Positions 1 to 10,860 of a stretch of DNA of 64,000 nucleotides are shown piece after piece. The DNA lies in contig NC_057925.1 in assembly GCF_018873765.1 (NCBI RefSeq), positions 2,558,927-2,622,926 of the forward strand. Reading direction: 5' to 3'. Source of the stretch: Telopea speciosissima (Eukaryota; Streptophyta; Magnoliopsida; Proteales; Proteaceae). Numbering within the stretch: position 1 is the first letter of the stretch; each line of letters begins with the position of its first letter. Below the pieces are notes generated by a model. That model was not told where the DNA came from, searched no databases, and saw only the letters and a list, made by a program, of their open reading frames with translations. A program made the position numbers and the translations under genes.

Positions 1-1965
1 ATATACGGTTGTGTAATCCGTGCATGTGAGAGGGTGAGAGTTTCAAGACATTAAATATGGGTGGGGGATTTATGACTTTTCCTACTTTTCGTGAGAAGGA
101 ACATGACCGTGCATGCTTGCACGGCCGTGTATGAAATCTTTGACCAAAAGAAAATTTACCTTGTAATTATGAATTTATTTTTGAAGTTTCACTGATATTT
201 CTATTTTTCCTTTTTTTCGAATATAGCTAAATGATTCCCTTACGTATCGTATCAGTTCAAATAAAGGTGTCAAGTTAGAACCGCATCAAAAACCAAAATC
301 TGCCATTTAAAATTTAGACTGAATATCATTTGCGTGAATTGAATCAAATCGATAAAGTATAACCTGTATAAATCGTACTAAATCAAACAATCATGTGTCT
401 TTGTTGAATTATATGAAATTATTTATTATGGGTTTCCTTGTTGAGTTGTGTAATAAAGATGAAAGTTACGAGATACAACACATTGTGGGATTGTATCCTC
501 ATGAGATTATAATTTTCTTACTAATTTTATTTACCTCAGCATCTTATTTCTGCTTAAACCGGATTTGAACTGAATTACTAAACCAATTAGTCAAACTAAT
601 TTGATTTGATTTTGGTTTCAAGGTTATGAAAACTATTCAGTTTTGATTTGATTTGAATTTGTACATATTATATCTTGAATCCAACCAAAATAAAAACCAA
701 ACCGATTGATTGACTTCTAGAAGTCCAATTTCGAGTTCTATACCCATTAGAACCTGGTTACTGAATTTGAGTAAAAAAAATTTTGACAGCTTGTCAAGAA
801 AGACTTTCCTTGATGGCAAATATGTTCCACGTGTCATTTACATGGGGCTCAAATTTTGTAGGTGTGTGTCCAGCATCATCTATCTCTTTACTAAATTTCA
901 GTCCAGTCTCATTATTTTTATGGGAAGGGGATAGGCACACTACCCACATTCGATGGGTGTAAGCCCCTTAGAGGAGAGACTCTCCCTTCACCCATGTGTC
1001 AGGCTGTGGCATGTCATGTACTTGGACTCTAATTTTTGGTTTTTCCTCCCACAATAATTTGCATATTTGTCTTCATGTGTTCTGCCTTTAGGCATCGCAC
1101 ATTTTGTGTTCTGATAGAGGCATATATATATGATTTTATAAGGGTGTAAGCCCCTTAGAAGAGAAACTCTCCCTTTACCCATGTGTTGGGGGGTCTGGGG
1201 TGTATTTTCATACATGCGTGCATTGGGCCGAGCTATGGCATGTGGTGGACTTGGACTTGGGCCCATAAGGCAAGGAGTACAAAATACATCAGACACATTC
1301 ATATAAACACATACATATACGTTCTAGGAATCAAGAGTCACACCTACTCCATGGGATATCTTCAAAGGACACTTACTTTAACACTTGAATTGAGATATTT
1401 TAATCCAATCCGTAGGAACCACGAGTCACACCCATTCCATAGGACGGCTTTAAGAGATATCCATCTGTACAAATAGAGAAAGTGAATGCCTTCAAATCAA
1501 TTCTTTACCAAAAAAAAAAAATGCCTTCAAATCTAGCACACAAACTCTCTCTCTCTCTTAATTGAAAAATCGACTTTGTGTAGTCACGATTGCATTGCAT
1601 ACAAGTGTGGCTTGAATAGTATTCAGAAGTTTTCAAAGGGGTTTGCAGTAGTGAAGCGCACTGTTATGGCTAGAAGCAAACAAGGCTATTGTATCTTGAA
1701 GGTCTACTTGCATACACCCAGTTGCACCTGTAGAGGGCGATTAAGGTCTTAAGCAGAGTGCCCATTGGTACACCTCAGCCTATTCTATCATCTTGCTAAA
1801 TTCGTGTCTATCAACATTTCAAGTCTTAGTTTCCATTGTTACATCATTTAGTACTTCAATTTTCCACAACAAGAGAAAATTAATGATATGGCAACTCTTT
1901 CTAGGAAAGAATCCATCCCATGTCACTTGGGTTGGTGGATCAAATGTAGTGGGGTATTTTTTTTT
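1..1965. other. gene-free left flank
   Basis: No convincing gene is seen; open frames here are short and resemble no family. The stretch is AT-rich and repetitive. A 45-bp unit starting GGGTGTAAGCCCCTTAGA occurs twice in direct orientation, at 955-999 and 1142-1186, with a few mismatches. A weaker repeat with the core GAGTCACACC lies near 1335 and 1423. These look like remnants of an old repeat of unknown class. Confidence 0.5.
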
Positions 1966-2341
1966 GGGTAAATTACACGTCACCTCCTGGTTTTCAAATG
2001 AAACTTAGACCACCCCTTGGTTTTTAAAAAAACTCAAATCGCCCCCTGGTTTAGACCCAATATGAAAAATTAGTCCCTACTGTTAGTTTTATGCTGTTAA
2101 GTGATGATGTCAGGCAGTTAATAAATTTAAATCCCTAAACTACCCTTGACATCCAAGCATAGATTTTGAAAGGTAGTATTGTAAATTTAATTCTAATGTT
2201 TTAGTACAAGGATAAAATAGTCATTTCACACCAATAACTAACACCGTTACCATAGAGGAGGTGATTTGAGTTTTTTTTTTTTTAAATCAAGGGGTGATCT
2301 AAGTTTCATTTGAAAACTAGGAGATGATGTGTAATTTACCC
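1966..2341. mobile_element. Mutator-like MITE, copy 1
   Basis: This 376-bp element starts GGGTAAATTACACGTCACC and ends in the matching inverted sequence. The terminal inverted repeats are long, roughly 80 bp with mismatches. It is flanked by runs of at least nine T, consistent with a 9-bp target duplication. A second copy in the opposite internal orientation lies at 14751-15133. The matching place in paralogous segment 2 (near 11270) lacks it, so it inserted after the segment duplication. No coding capacity. Confidence 0.8.
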
Positions 2342-4324
2342 TTTTTTTTTTCCTTCTTTCTTTGGGAAAAGCTTAGGGTTCTATATGTTTTTCTTTCAAA
2401 CATGAAGACATGTGACCTATTTCTACCATGTGGATGGCTGATTTAGTTATTGTTACTTTTGGCTAAATAGCTAAGTTGGCGAGTCAAGTAATTAGAATCT
2501 ATTTATTCTCAATTACGTTTCAAAATTAAGCTCTATTCTTCCAATTGGTCAGGTTTAATTGGATTAGCAAGAAAAGCTTTAGTCGGTAATGTAGTACATT
2601 ATGACTGAATTCAATTCCATGGATGGTGGAGCCTTTTGACTCAGCAACTATGCATTCTTCACGTTCTAATGAATAAATTTTAATTTATCCAAAAAAAATA
2701 AATGCTTAATTCAATTGAAAATTGGCGAAAATGGAGTTTCCTCGACCACCTTTGAAGAAAAAATCCACTTTTCCCGGTATCCTTGGTGCAAACCAAAATA
2801 CTATCACTAGGAATATCAACTAGAAGTTAAAAAAATAAAATAAAAGAAAGAAAAAGATATAAGGTTTTACTTTAAAAGTGGTTTATGTGTGTCCATCATA
2901 TAGAGTTTATGGTCTCGATTAGTCATGTATCAAATTGGTGCCTAGTGGACTCACCGCTAGGGTGTCTCGGAGAGGGAGTGGGTGCCTAATGGGCTCAAGG
3001 GATAGTGATTAAGGATGTCAACAGATATTCAAAAATCTATATTGGATTCGTGTTCATATTAGTTTAGGAAAATCCAAATCCGTTTGAAAAGTAATCGGAT
3101 ACGAATATGATAATCCCCCTATTCGACCTATCATTATCTGATTCGTTTAGCAATCTAACAGTAATAAAATGTCTGAAATATATCTTTATGTCCCTCTATC
3201 TGATTAAGTCACCCTTGAATTTTATTTTCTTATTTTTTTAATTTTATAAGTTAAGATAATGTGATTCTTTTTCTTTCTATTGGTTTATATATATCTTCCT
3301 TTATGCACTGTATTACATGGAATCACATATCTATTAATTAAAATAAATACAAGACAAATTCAAAAGTAAAAATGTAAGAAAATCAAAGACTAAGAAAAAA
3401 TAGAAGAAAGGATAGTTGTTGAACTCTCAATTCTCAACCATAACCCTCATCATTATAACAATAAAGATGTCAACCGATAGTCAAAAATTCATATTCGATC
3501 CGCATTTATATCCATTTAAGAGAATCTGTATTCAACAAAACATTATCGAGATACTATTCGAAAACGTATAATCAGATACGAATATAATAATGCCACTATT
3601 TGACTGAATTCAATCGATTTACATCCTTAGTAGCAATAGCTAGATAGTGATACCTGGCAAGCACCATGCACTTGTGAGTATTTGATTAAGTAACCAAACC
3701 TAGGGTATGCCTTCAACCTGGCAATGCCAAATCACAGATTATTATCTTCCCAAAATCTTAAAGCTCGGCAGTGCGACAGTAAAGCAGTACTAGATAGAGA
3801 TGCCGACACCATGACAGCTCAGACATCCAAAAGTCGGTTGTTAGCAGCTAAAATAAGTGTATACCTAAAACTCATTTATTAGTTGGGCTTGCATGCCACC
3901 CTAGTCAGAACCCTAGGAAACAGCACCAGAACCCAAAAGAGGATCTTTAATTTCTAGTTCTTGTCTACCCATGTTGAAGGTCAAAGTCAAATACAACAAG
4001 TGCTGGTTAACCAACCACGGCTACCACCCACTCACTACACCACAACTTTTCAACACGGACTGCCAACTTTTCCACATAAAGCCAATAGGAGGGAGGCCCG
4101 GCCTGTTCCATCTTTAAGAAACAACCAAAAATAATAAGCACTACAAAACAAATGCGAAATAGGAAAACCGGTTCAGGGGTGCGATGGTCTTTTTCATATC
4201 GAATTATATTTGAGCACAGATAAATCCACACGCAGCACCGATTGGCATTCTTTTTCTTTAAAGAAATAGACAAGAGCTAAATTCCCAACAATTGTAAAAG
4301 GAGAAATTAATTAAGCAACATGGA
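2342..4324. other. intergenic, 3' flank of dirigent copy 1
   Basis: No gene is seen. The stretch contains blocks shared with segment 2. It also holds two related AT-rich elements with ends like AAGATGTCAACCGATA and CGATTTACATCCTTAG (about 3008-3160 and 3463-3632). A third related copy lies near 51545-51650. They resemble small non-autonomous DNA transposons, but I could not fix exact ends or target duplications. Confidence 0.45.
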
Positions 4325-4909
4325 TCAGTAATGGATGACATAAACATTATACTCAACCACAGCATCACCAGTTGTGATGTCCAACCAGTGAGTCTTGGCA
4401 AGAGCATAACCCCGGGCGAACCGGAAAAGTCCACTCCCTCCGACCACCGGCATCTCTCTAACTTCCGACATAACTGTGTTTCTTCCAAGGATGCTTAGTG
4501 TGCTTCCATTATACTTCCCTTCCATGAAAGCATAATTAAGTGTCATTAAGAAACCAAACTCACTCTGTGAAGCAGATGCATAGATCCCTTGAGCTCTTCC
4601 CACGATTTTAGATGTATTCTCTGGTCTCTCCGTTAATGGATCGTCGATCATTCTCATCATTCCAAACGCTGTTGGTGATGTCTTTGTAGATGCTGCTTCA
4701 GCAACATTAATGGCAGTTGGGTTACGACCACTAACAATGTCATGGAAGTAGAAGTGAAGGTAGCTTATCTTCTCACGCTTAAGCCGCTTGACCCCCAACG
4801 ACAGAGTTCTAGAGAAGCTCTGAGACTCGCCGTCGACGGCGACGGTTGAGAAGGAGAAGATGGCTAACAAAACGAATGAGAAAGTAGATATGGGCAGTTT
4901 TGTAGCCAT
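4325..4909 (-). CDS. dirigent protein, copy 1
   Basis: This 194-aa dirigent protein is intronless, as is usual for the family. Residues 1-27 are a hydrophobic secretory signal peptide. The mature part carries the family landmarks: FYFHD near 53-57, DDPLTE at 89-94, GRAQGIY at 104-110, GKYNGSTLSILGRN at 131-144, and the C-terminal EYNVYVIHY strand. Sequons at N98 (NTS) and N134 (NGS) fit a glycosylated apoplastic protein. Dirigent proteins guide stereoselective coupling of phenoxy radicals in the cell wall, in lignan and related pathways; the substrate cannot be read from sequence. It most resembles the DIR-b/d (DIR22-like) group. Start chosen because the signal peptide begins there and a TATA-like box lies about 46 bp upstream. 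Confidence 0.93.
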   Translation of the reverse strand: MATKLPISTFSFVLLAIFSFSTVAVDGESQSFSRTLSLGVKRLKREKISYLHFYFHDIVSGRNPTAINVAEAASTKTSPTAFGMMRMIDDPLTERPENTSKIVGRAQGIYASASQSEFGFLMTLNYAFMEGKYNGSTLSILGRNTVMSEVREMPVVGGSGLFRFARGYALAKTHWLDITTGDAVVEYNVYVIHY

Positions 4910-4954
4910 TTGGGAAACAAAGATTTATGGATCTTTGAGGGCAAAGGAAGGACT

Positions 4955-4960
4955 CTTATA
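4955..4960 (-). promoter_or_regulatory. TATA-like box of dirigent copy 1
   Basis: Read on the minus strand the sequence is TATAAG, 46-51 bases before the ATG at 4909. That leaves room for a short leader, as in copy 2. Confidence 0.45.
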
Positions 4961-5874
4961 GAACTACTTGAGTGATTCTGAAGGAACAATAAAGAAAGAG
5001 AACAGTGGAGCAATAATAACAGTATGGGTTGCTCTGTAAAGGACTAAAGGAAGGGTATCTAATTGATGGGTCCGCATTCTCTGTGAGTGTGAGTGAGCGT
5101 GGCCCTTGCGTAAGGACAAGCCAATGAGAGCTTGTGTTGGTATCATGAGAGTGGAATTTCTACTATTCATGGGGGGTGGGGCAGGTTCAGGACCTTACTC
5201 CTCTCATGTTCGCTGCCATGTCAAGTTCGTAGGTTCCTCTTATAGGGGGCCGGAAATGATGACCTCACGTCCTGCCCGAACACACTGTCCGAGTGGGATG
5301 AGATCATCATTTGCGCCTTCCCTATGAGAAAAATTCGTTCATTTCATCCCCTCTGTATCTGAGCGCACAGGACACGAGTTGGGATCACATTCTCGTCTGT
5401 GAACATACGACAATTGGAGTTAACCACACAAATGGCATCCACCTTGAGTAGGTCCCACATGGTGGATGTTATCTGTGCGGCTCACTCCCATTCCCATTCA
5501 CTCACGTACGAGAATGGGATCCCGCCTCTACAATATGCATATTCCCCCCACAGGCCTAGTGTTTTGATCCCAAAATTATTTATGCATAGGTAGTTACCAA
5601 AGTGTTGATCATTCTATATACCCTATTATGTCTAATGGTTACCAAACAATTTTCATTTTTAGATGAAAATGAATTTTATTAATGACTTATTTTAAATAGT
5701 TTAAAAACAAACAGAAATAAAAATGATACTAAAAAGACCATTAAATTACATTTTTTTTTTTTTTTTTTTTTTGGGTATGTCTGTCTGTAACCAAGAAGGT
5801 TAATAAAATCTACTATATCAACCCTCCCATCATACACAATGTCGATGTTTCTTCTCCCTTCCTTTTTATGTTTG
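4961..5874. other. intergenic with hairpin repeat
   Basis: No gene is seen. A hairpin-type repeat spans about 5380-5525: GATCACATTCTCGT on the left is answered by ACGAGAATGGGATC on the right. A long poly-T run lies at 5752-5772. A low-complexity AT stretch leads into the LINE remnant. Confidence 0.4.
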
Positions 5875-6730
5875 GATTTATAGGAAGAAATGGGAAGAAC
5901 TTTGTAAGAGTATGCGGGAGAATGATCTTGGATTTAGGGATTTGAAATCCTTAAACCAAGCTCTTTTAGCTAGGCAGTCCTAGCGAGTCCTCCAAAACAA
6001 TGGTGCTCTCTAGGTAAGGGTTCTAAAAAGGAAATATTTTGCCCAAGTCATCATTTATCGAGGCTCCCATCAAGCATAATTGTTCTTGGGATTGAAGAAG
6101 TCTACTGAAAGGTAGAGATCTTCTTTTAAAGGGGCTGCGAAGGAGGATTGGAGATGGTCGTTCCATTGCTACATTTTAAGATCATTGGATCCCCACCCGC
6201 CTCCGTGAAGGTTGTATTATTAGCCTAAGATCTCATCCTCAAGTCTCTTTAGTTTCCAATTTTATTACCCAACCTTTTAGGCAGTGGAATAAACCACTCC
6301 TTTCTTCTTCTGTTTTTCGCCCTAAAGTGGTTGCTATTGAATAGATCACTTTACGAATTATCCCTAAGGAAGACAGCTGGAGTTGGGGTTTCACAAAGAG
6401 ATGGGAGGTTTTTTGTGCAATCTGCTTATTATGTTTCTTTATCTACTCTCCATCCTTCCTTTTCTTTGTTGACTGGATTGCTGATTGTATCGTTGATGAT
6501 ATTCTATCTCTATGTTCTGATTTTTCAATTGTTATGTTTTAGTCATATTTCACGAGATTCTAATAGGAAGACTCATTACTCAGCAAAAATTGCTTCTGGT
6601 TTTGGTATTTCTACGGTTTGGTGGTTGCATCCATCTCGTGGTCTCGTAAACTCTGCGTTTTTTACGAGTGAGTTTCTCCTTGTGTGACTTTTGTTAATAA
6701 AATTTTCACAATCTCTAATAAAAACAAAAG
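5875..6730 (+). mobile_element. L1-type LINE, decayed 3' part
   Basis: Translating the plus strand in shifting frames gives pieces typical of the C-terminal part of plant L1-type ORF2. These include LGFRDLKSLNQALLARQ, then RRRIGDGRSI, a W-rich stretch with FTKRWEVF, and near the end SHISRDSNRK, which resembles the RNase H-like tail. Frames change several times and stops interrupt it, so it is a 5'-truncated dead copy. The 3' end appears to fall near 6726, after an A-rich tail. Confidence 0.65.
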
Positions 6731-6837
6731 TTACAAACAGAAATTGTAACCAGACATTTTTATCCTTTATATAATGATATGGCATTAGGATATAATGTCT
6801 AATATTGTAATTTTACAACTTGGCCCTCTCCCTCTCC

Positions 6838-7018
6838 TTGCGAGTTCGGTTCCTCTGCATGTACCAACAGGTGAAGGTACATATGAGAGCCAACCATCTA
6901 TCCTATTTTTATCATTTACAAGGGGACGAGGGGTCTTTATGGAAACAAAATTAAAATGTGATTGGCTCCGAGATGTACGTTCACCTGTTGGTACATGCAG
7001 ATGATCCATTCTCCTCCT
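6838..7018. repeat. hairpin MITE-like element
   Basis: The left arm CTGCATGTACCAACAGGTGA (about 6857) is matched by the inverted right arm TCACCTGTTGGTACATGCAG (about 6981). The similarity extends outward and inward to about 50 bp per arm. Open frames on both strands here only reflect the palindrome. It ends directly beside the next element. Confidence 0.65.
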
Positions 7019-7027
7019 CGCCAGCCC

Positions 7028-8011
7028 TTAGTTAGTAAATATGCGTATTATACGCATATCCGAATTTTTAAACGTATAATACTCCCGTCTCCATATTTTC
7101 CTATATTTTTATTAAAAAAACATGTTTTTTAACCGATTAAGTATTATACTCATATAATACGCGTATTATATGTTTTTTTTTATTAAAAAAAATACCCAAA
7201 AGATTAGAATTTAGGGAAACGATTTCACTTTCCCTTTCGTCCCTTTCGATTTGCATTGAACATCCAGCTGTAGCAGGCAACAGTAGCCGTCCTCCATCTC
7301 CAATCATCCTCTCCATCTCTGTTCAACAAAGCGGCACTTAAGTCTTGTACTCTCCTCTTGTTTCTCTGGTCTTTGAACTTTGATGGTAGTAGTGAAGCAA
7401 ATGAATCTGGTGTGATATTGGTGAGAACGGTTCATTCTCTATTCTATTTTATTCTTGTTTTTCTGTCTCTTGTAGCTAATGTGTACAGTGGAGATCCATA
7501 TCTGGAACTCTCCTTCTTGTCTTGTGTTGGTTAATTAGTGGGAACTCATCCCCCTTCACAAGAACACATCTGGTTAAAAATATATGGCTATCTCATTGTA
7601 GATAGAAAGAAATGTAATGTTGGAAGAATGATTTAATGATAAGCTAATCAACTTGCTCATCTCATTTTCAGATAATCTACATTCATTTCTTGTAGATTAT
7701 TGATATTTTGGTATGTTAAATGATAATCTTAGAGATGTTATATAACATATTATATTATTATGTTTATTTTAGTTCATAAAATCATGATATTATTTTATTT
7801 ATTAGGTGGTGAATGCATGTTATATAATAAATATATGTCCGTTTTTTTAAAAATATTATTGCCGTCTATGCCGTATTAAACACGTACCATATTATTATCG
7901 TATGCGTTTTATGAAACCAAATTTTTGAAAAATATTATTACCGTCTAATCCGTTTAATTGCCGTACGTTTCCATTTTCGTTCAATTGTCATTCCCAAACT
8001 TACTAACTAAA
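7028..8011. mobile_element. non-autonomous DNA transposon with 9-bp TSD
   Basis: This element of about 984 bp is bounded on each side by CGCCAGCCC (7019-7027 and 8012-8020), a perfect 9-bp target duplication. The ends are inverted: TTAGTTAGTAA at the left and TTACTAACTAAA at the right. The interior is AT-rich with the motif CGTATTATACGCATAT near the left end and CGTTTAATTGCCGTACG near the right. No transposase frame is seen. The 9-bp duplication suggests a Mutator-like element, although hAT-type elements with unusual target length are possible. Confidence 0.72.
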
Positions 8012-8020
8012 CGCCAGCCC

Positions 8021-8734
8021 CGACTCCGTCTCCGTCTCCCCTTCCCTCCCGTCCTCCCCGCAACTCCCCCAAATATTATGACTTCTTTTTCAAGGGTTTA
8101 ACATTCTCCTTAAGAGGTAATTATCGAATTCATTTCCTGTTTGCTGATTGGAGGCGAGAAACTCTGTTTTTGGATCCAAATTAATTCTGAAGATCTTCCA
8201 TGGCGCAAATACACAGATCCCTGAAACAAGGCTTGTCTGTTAGTGAGATTTGGGTTCGCGAAGAGGGCAGTGGAACTTAATTGATCTAGTGTAATCGCAG
8301 CCCGGTTACAATAAATAACAGAGAGTAGGTATGCGGCTCCCCTCTACAGAACACCAAGCTACCATTCTTCCCTACTTGCATCTTCTTCACATTCGCCTCC
8401 ATTTTTTTCTATTTCTTACTGACACCAGACGCCAGGGAGTTGTAGGGGGGAGGGCGGAGGTCCAGGAGCAGTGAATTGCAAGGAAGAGAGAGGAGAGGCG
8501 GGAGGGCAGAGTGGCAGCAGGGAGCTGCTGGAATGGATGGATGAGGGAGATGATGGGGCAGGGTTGGGGCAGCGGGCCGTAGAGGTAGGACTGAGGAGAA
8601 AGGAAAGGAGGGGAAGAAAGACCTAGCCGGAGCCAGCGAGGGAGGCGAGAGAGTAGTCGGAGATAGAGAAGAAGGGGAGAGGAAGAAAAATTGGGGGTTG
8701 GTTACAAACAGCTTTAACCTTTATTTTTATTTTT
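8021..8734. other. intergenic, GA/CT-rich block
   Basis: No gene is recognised. The first part is C/T-rich (8021-8070) and the last part G/A-rich (8430-8695), the look of a leader or repeat arm. Similarity to the 3' flank of dirigent copy 3 begins at about 8735, so this block replaces the flank that copies 1 and 3 share. Confidence 0.4.
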
Positions 8735-8828
8735 TTATAAACTGAATCAACATGAGTTCTTATCAACAAAAAAGAAAGAAGAAAAGATCGAAATTCCCTG
8801 AAAGGAGATCGAAATTAAGCATCATGGA

Positions 8829-9434
8829 TCAGTAATGGATGACATAAACATTATACTCCACCACAGCATCCTCAGATTTAGGATCGAACCAGTGAGTCTT
8901 GGCAAGAGCATAGCCTCGAGCGAACCGGAAAAGTCCACTCCCTCCGACCACCGGCATCTCTCTTACCTCCGACAACACTGTGTTTCTCCCAACTATGCTG
9001 AGTGTGCTCCCGTTATACTTCCCTTCAGTGAAAGCATAATTAAGTGTCATTAAGAGACCCAATTCACTCTGTGATGCAAATCCATAGATCCCTTGAGCTC
9101 TTCCCACGATTTTCGATGTATTCTCTGGACTCTCCGTTAATGGATCGTCGATCATCCTCATCCTACCGAACGTTGTTGGTGATGTCTTTGAGGATTCTGC
9201 TTGAGCAACCGTTATGGCAGTTGGGTTACGGCCACTAACAGTATCATGGAAGTAGAAGTGAAGGTGACTTACCTTCTCACGCTTAAGCTTCATGGATCCC
9301 GGTGGTAGAGTCTTAGAAAAGCTGTGAGATTCGCCGTCGACGGCAACCGTCGAGAAGGTGATGAAGATGGCTAAGAAAACGATGAGTTTAGGGAGAATTT
9401 TGGCCATTGGAGGCTTGATGGATTGTGAAGTCAT
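8829..9434 (-). CDS. dirigent protein, copy 2
   Basis: Intronless dirigent gene encoding 201 aa from the ATG at 9434. The frame is open further upstream (to 9572), but a TATA box lies at 9500-9506, so the longer start would be upstream of the promoter. The protein begins MTSQSIKPPMAKILPK, the same start as copy 3. A hydrophobic signal segment (IVFLAIFITFSTVAVDG) follows, then the FYFHD, DDPLTE, GRAQGIY, GKYNGSTLS and EYNVYVIHY motifs of the family. All key positions seen in copy 1 are kept, and both NTS and NGS sequons are present. Expected role: secreted phenoxy-radical coupling partner. Copies 2 and 3 share their 5' and 3' flanks closely and are each other's nearest relatives here. Confidence 0.93.
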   Translation of the reverse strand: MTSQSIKPPMAKILPKLIVFLAIFITFSTVAVDGESHSFSKTLPPGSMKLKREKVSHLHFYFHDTVSGRNPTAITVAQAESSKTSPTTFGRMRMIDDPLTESPENTSKIVGRAQGIYGFASQSELGLLMTLNYAFTEGKYNGSTLSIVGRNTVLSEVREMPVVGGSGLFRFARGYALAKTHWFDPKSEDAVVEYNVYVIHY

Positions 9435-9499
9435 CTTAGTGGTGTCTTGTGTTGATTGGGAAAGAGTGAATAAATTATTGGGTTGGGCTTGTGTTTGGA

Positions 9500-9506
9500 T
9501 TTTATA
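9500..9506 (-). promoter_or_regulatory. TATA box of dirigent copy 2
   Basis: On the minus strand this reads TATAAAA, 66 bases before the chosen ATG. The flanking sequence (CTTTATAAAA before, GATTCCAAAGAG-like box upstream) is conserved in copy 3. Confidence 0.6.
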
Positions 9507-9659
9507 AAGAAAAGGTGAGAAAGCAGAAAGGAGAAAGGAGACAGATTGATTTGATTCCAAAGAGAGAGACATGGAAAAGAAAGAAAACGTAGCTGTTGTT
9601 GTGAATTGTGATGGTCTAAGGTGGTGGAGTGGAGGTTAGGGTTCACATGACCCACAGGT

Positions 9660-10275
9660 CTCTAATGGGATTGAAAGGTTGTCTAGGCTCCAAGAACGGG
9701 TCAGACTCAACCTTAAGTAGTAGTTTATCTGTATTTGAGTTGTTGTTTAGCTCTATAGTAAAATTATCTCATCTTCTTGTATGTAAGAAGACTTAGAGAG
9801 AATTTGGGGATCAAGACCAATCGCAAGGCATGAGACGACCCAAAAAGCACTTGAACATGATCAACTTTGGAAGCCTACTTGGGTATTGAGTAATTACCTG
9901 TACGAATGAGCAATTCAGATCTTCTACGGTGCGCTGTCTTGTCCTGTCTGTGTTGTGCAGACACAGGATCACGCACAATGATCATCTTACCCCTGCTTGG
10001 ACGGGGGTAAGGCAGTCAATGTGCATCATCTTGTGACTACATAGCACCGTAGGACGGGCAGCTTGTGCCATAGAAAATCTGGATCCACAAATGAGAAAAT
10101 CTGGATCCACAAATGAGTGTAGAGGCATATTTCGACCTCGTTTAATCGACTTCATACGCCTCATTTGAAAGGTGTCACTTCTTTGCTAGGGAAATGGAGG
10201 TTTCTATCACAACTTTTGTCCCTTTCTGGGCAAGAAGATGGACTCTTCATACTTTTGTGTTTATACTATAATGCC

Positions 10276-10318
<43 letters not shown>

Positions 10319-10640
10319 TAGTAATTCTTTGATAATATCATTGATACAACAAATTGTACATTCTTTCTTTGGCAGGTAATGATTGAAGAACTGAACCACT
10401 AGGCGTGGCAATTGAATAAAAGACATCGCTCACCTCTATCTCACATTGGAATAAGTCCTAACATGGCCTAGTGCCTCTTAAGGCCCGTCGAAATCAACCC
10501 GGCCATTTATACAAGTGAGTGACGGAATACAAGACATCAATCATTCCCCAACATGTATAAAGCAAGCTTACCATTTTACAATGACACCCTTGGCCCCTTC
10601 CCGTTGAATATTGGGGTAAAAGTTAGTTGGTGTGGGTGGC
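9660..10640. other. intergenic between dirigent copies 2 and 3
   Basis: No gene is seen. It contains one member of the GGATCCTCTACGG hairpin family (9916-10081), a directly repeated 22-bp unit with the core AAAATCTGGATCCACAAATG (10073-10117), and a C-run followed by a (CT)n microsatellite at 10265-10313. Confidence 0.5.
9916..10081. mobile_element. hairpin MITE, GGATCCTCTACGG family, member 1
   Basis: The ends are CAGATCTTCTACGG and an imperfect inverted copy ending AAAATCTG. The arms stay alignable inward for about 75 bp to a centre CTTACCCC...GGGGTAAG. Relatives lie at 12823-12995, 18014-18191 and 19440-19602, and within 13120-13530. Confidence 0.6.
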
Positions 10641-10860
10641 AGGGTCTAGGGAATGAATTCTATCTCCAAGTCTAATACTAATAGTCCATACTTACCCTCT
10701 CTCATTGTTACAGAGAGACTAATCCGATTGCGGATTATTTATCAAATCTGCAACAAAAAGTGGTGTGATTCTTTTGTTTTACAATATTTTCCTCCTTCTA
10801 TTGTCGGTGAGATGGAGGCTGATGCTTCGAGAAGATCCTGTTTTCGGATTAGTTTTTAGT
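10640..10860 (+). mobile_element. L1-type LINE fragment (RNase H-like end)
   Basis: One plus-strand frame reads RETNPIADYLSNLQQKVV, the typical end of the RNase H-like domain that closes ORF2 of many plant L1 elements. Only this short stretch is recognisable and the frame soon stops. It is a dead 3' fragment. Confidence 0.5.

Larger units (their letters stand above)
1858..4909. repeat. paralogous segment 1 (dirigent cluster)
   Basis: This segment is collinear with 11174-14306. Matching blocks are about 1858-1945/11174-11270, 2400-2570/11290-11530, 2650-2830/12060-12230 and 3830-4110/12600-13095, followed by the dirigent coding regions 4325-4909/13701-14306. The blocks keep order and orientation and are separated by insertions private to one copy. 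It is a tandem segmental duplication that carried a dirigent gene with about 2.5 kb of 3' flank. Part of the same 3' flank recurs beside the fourth dirigent copy (25930-26130). Confidence 0.8.

Noticed and set aside
6795-7009. Overlapping open frames on both strands
   Set aside because: They arise from the palindromic arms of the hairpin element at 6838-7018.
9435-9572. N-terminal extension of dirigent copy 2 to 247 aa
   Set aside because: The extra codons lie across and upstream of the TATA box, and paralogue copy 3 starts at the same MTSQ methionine.
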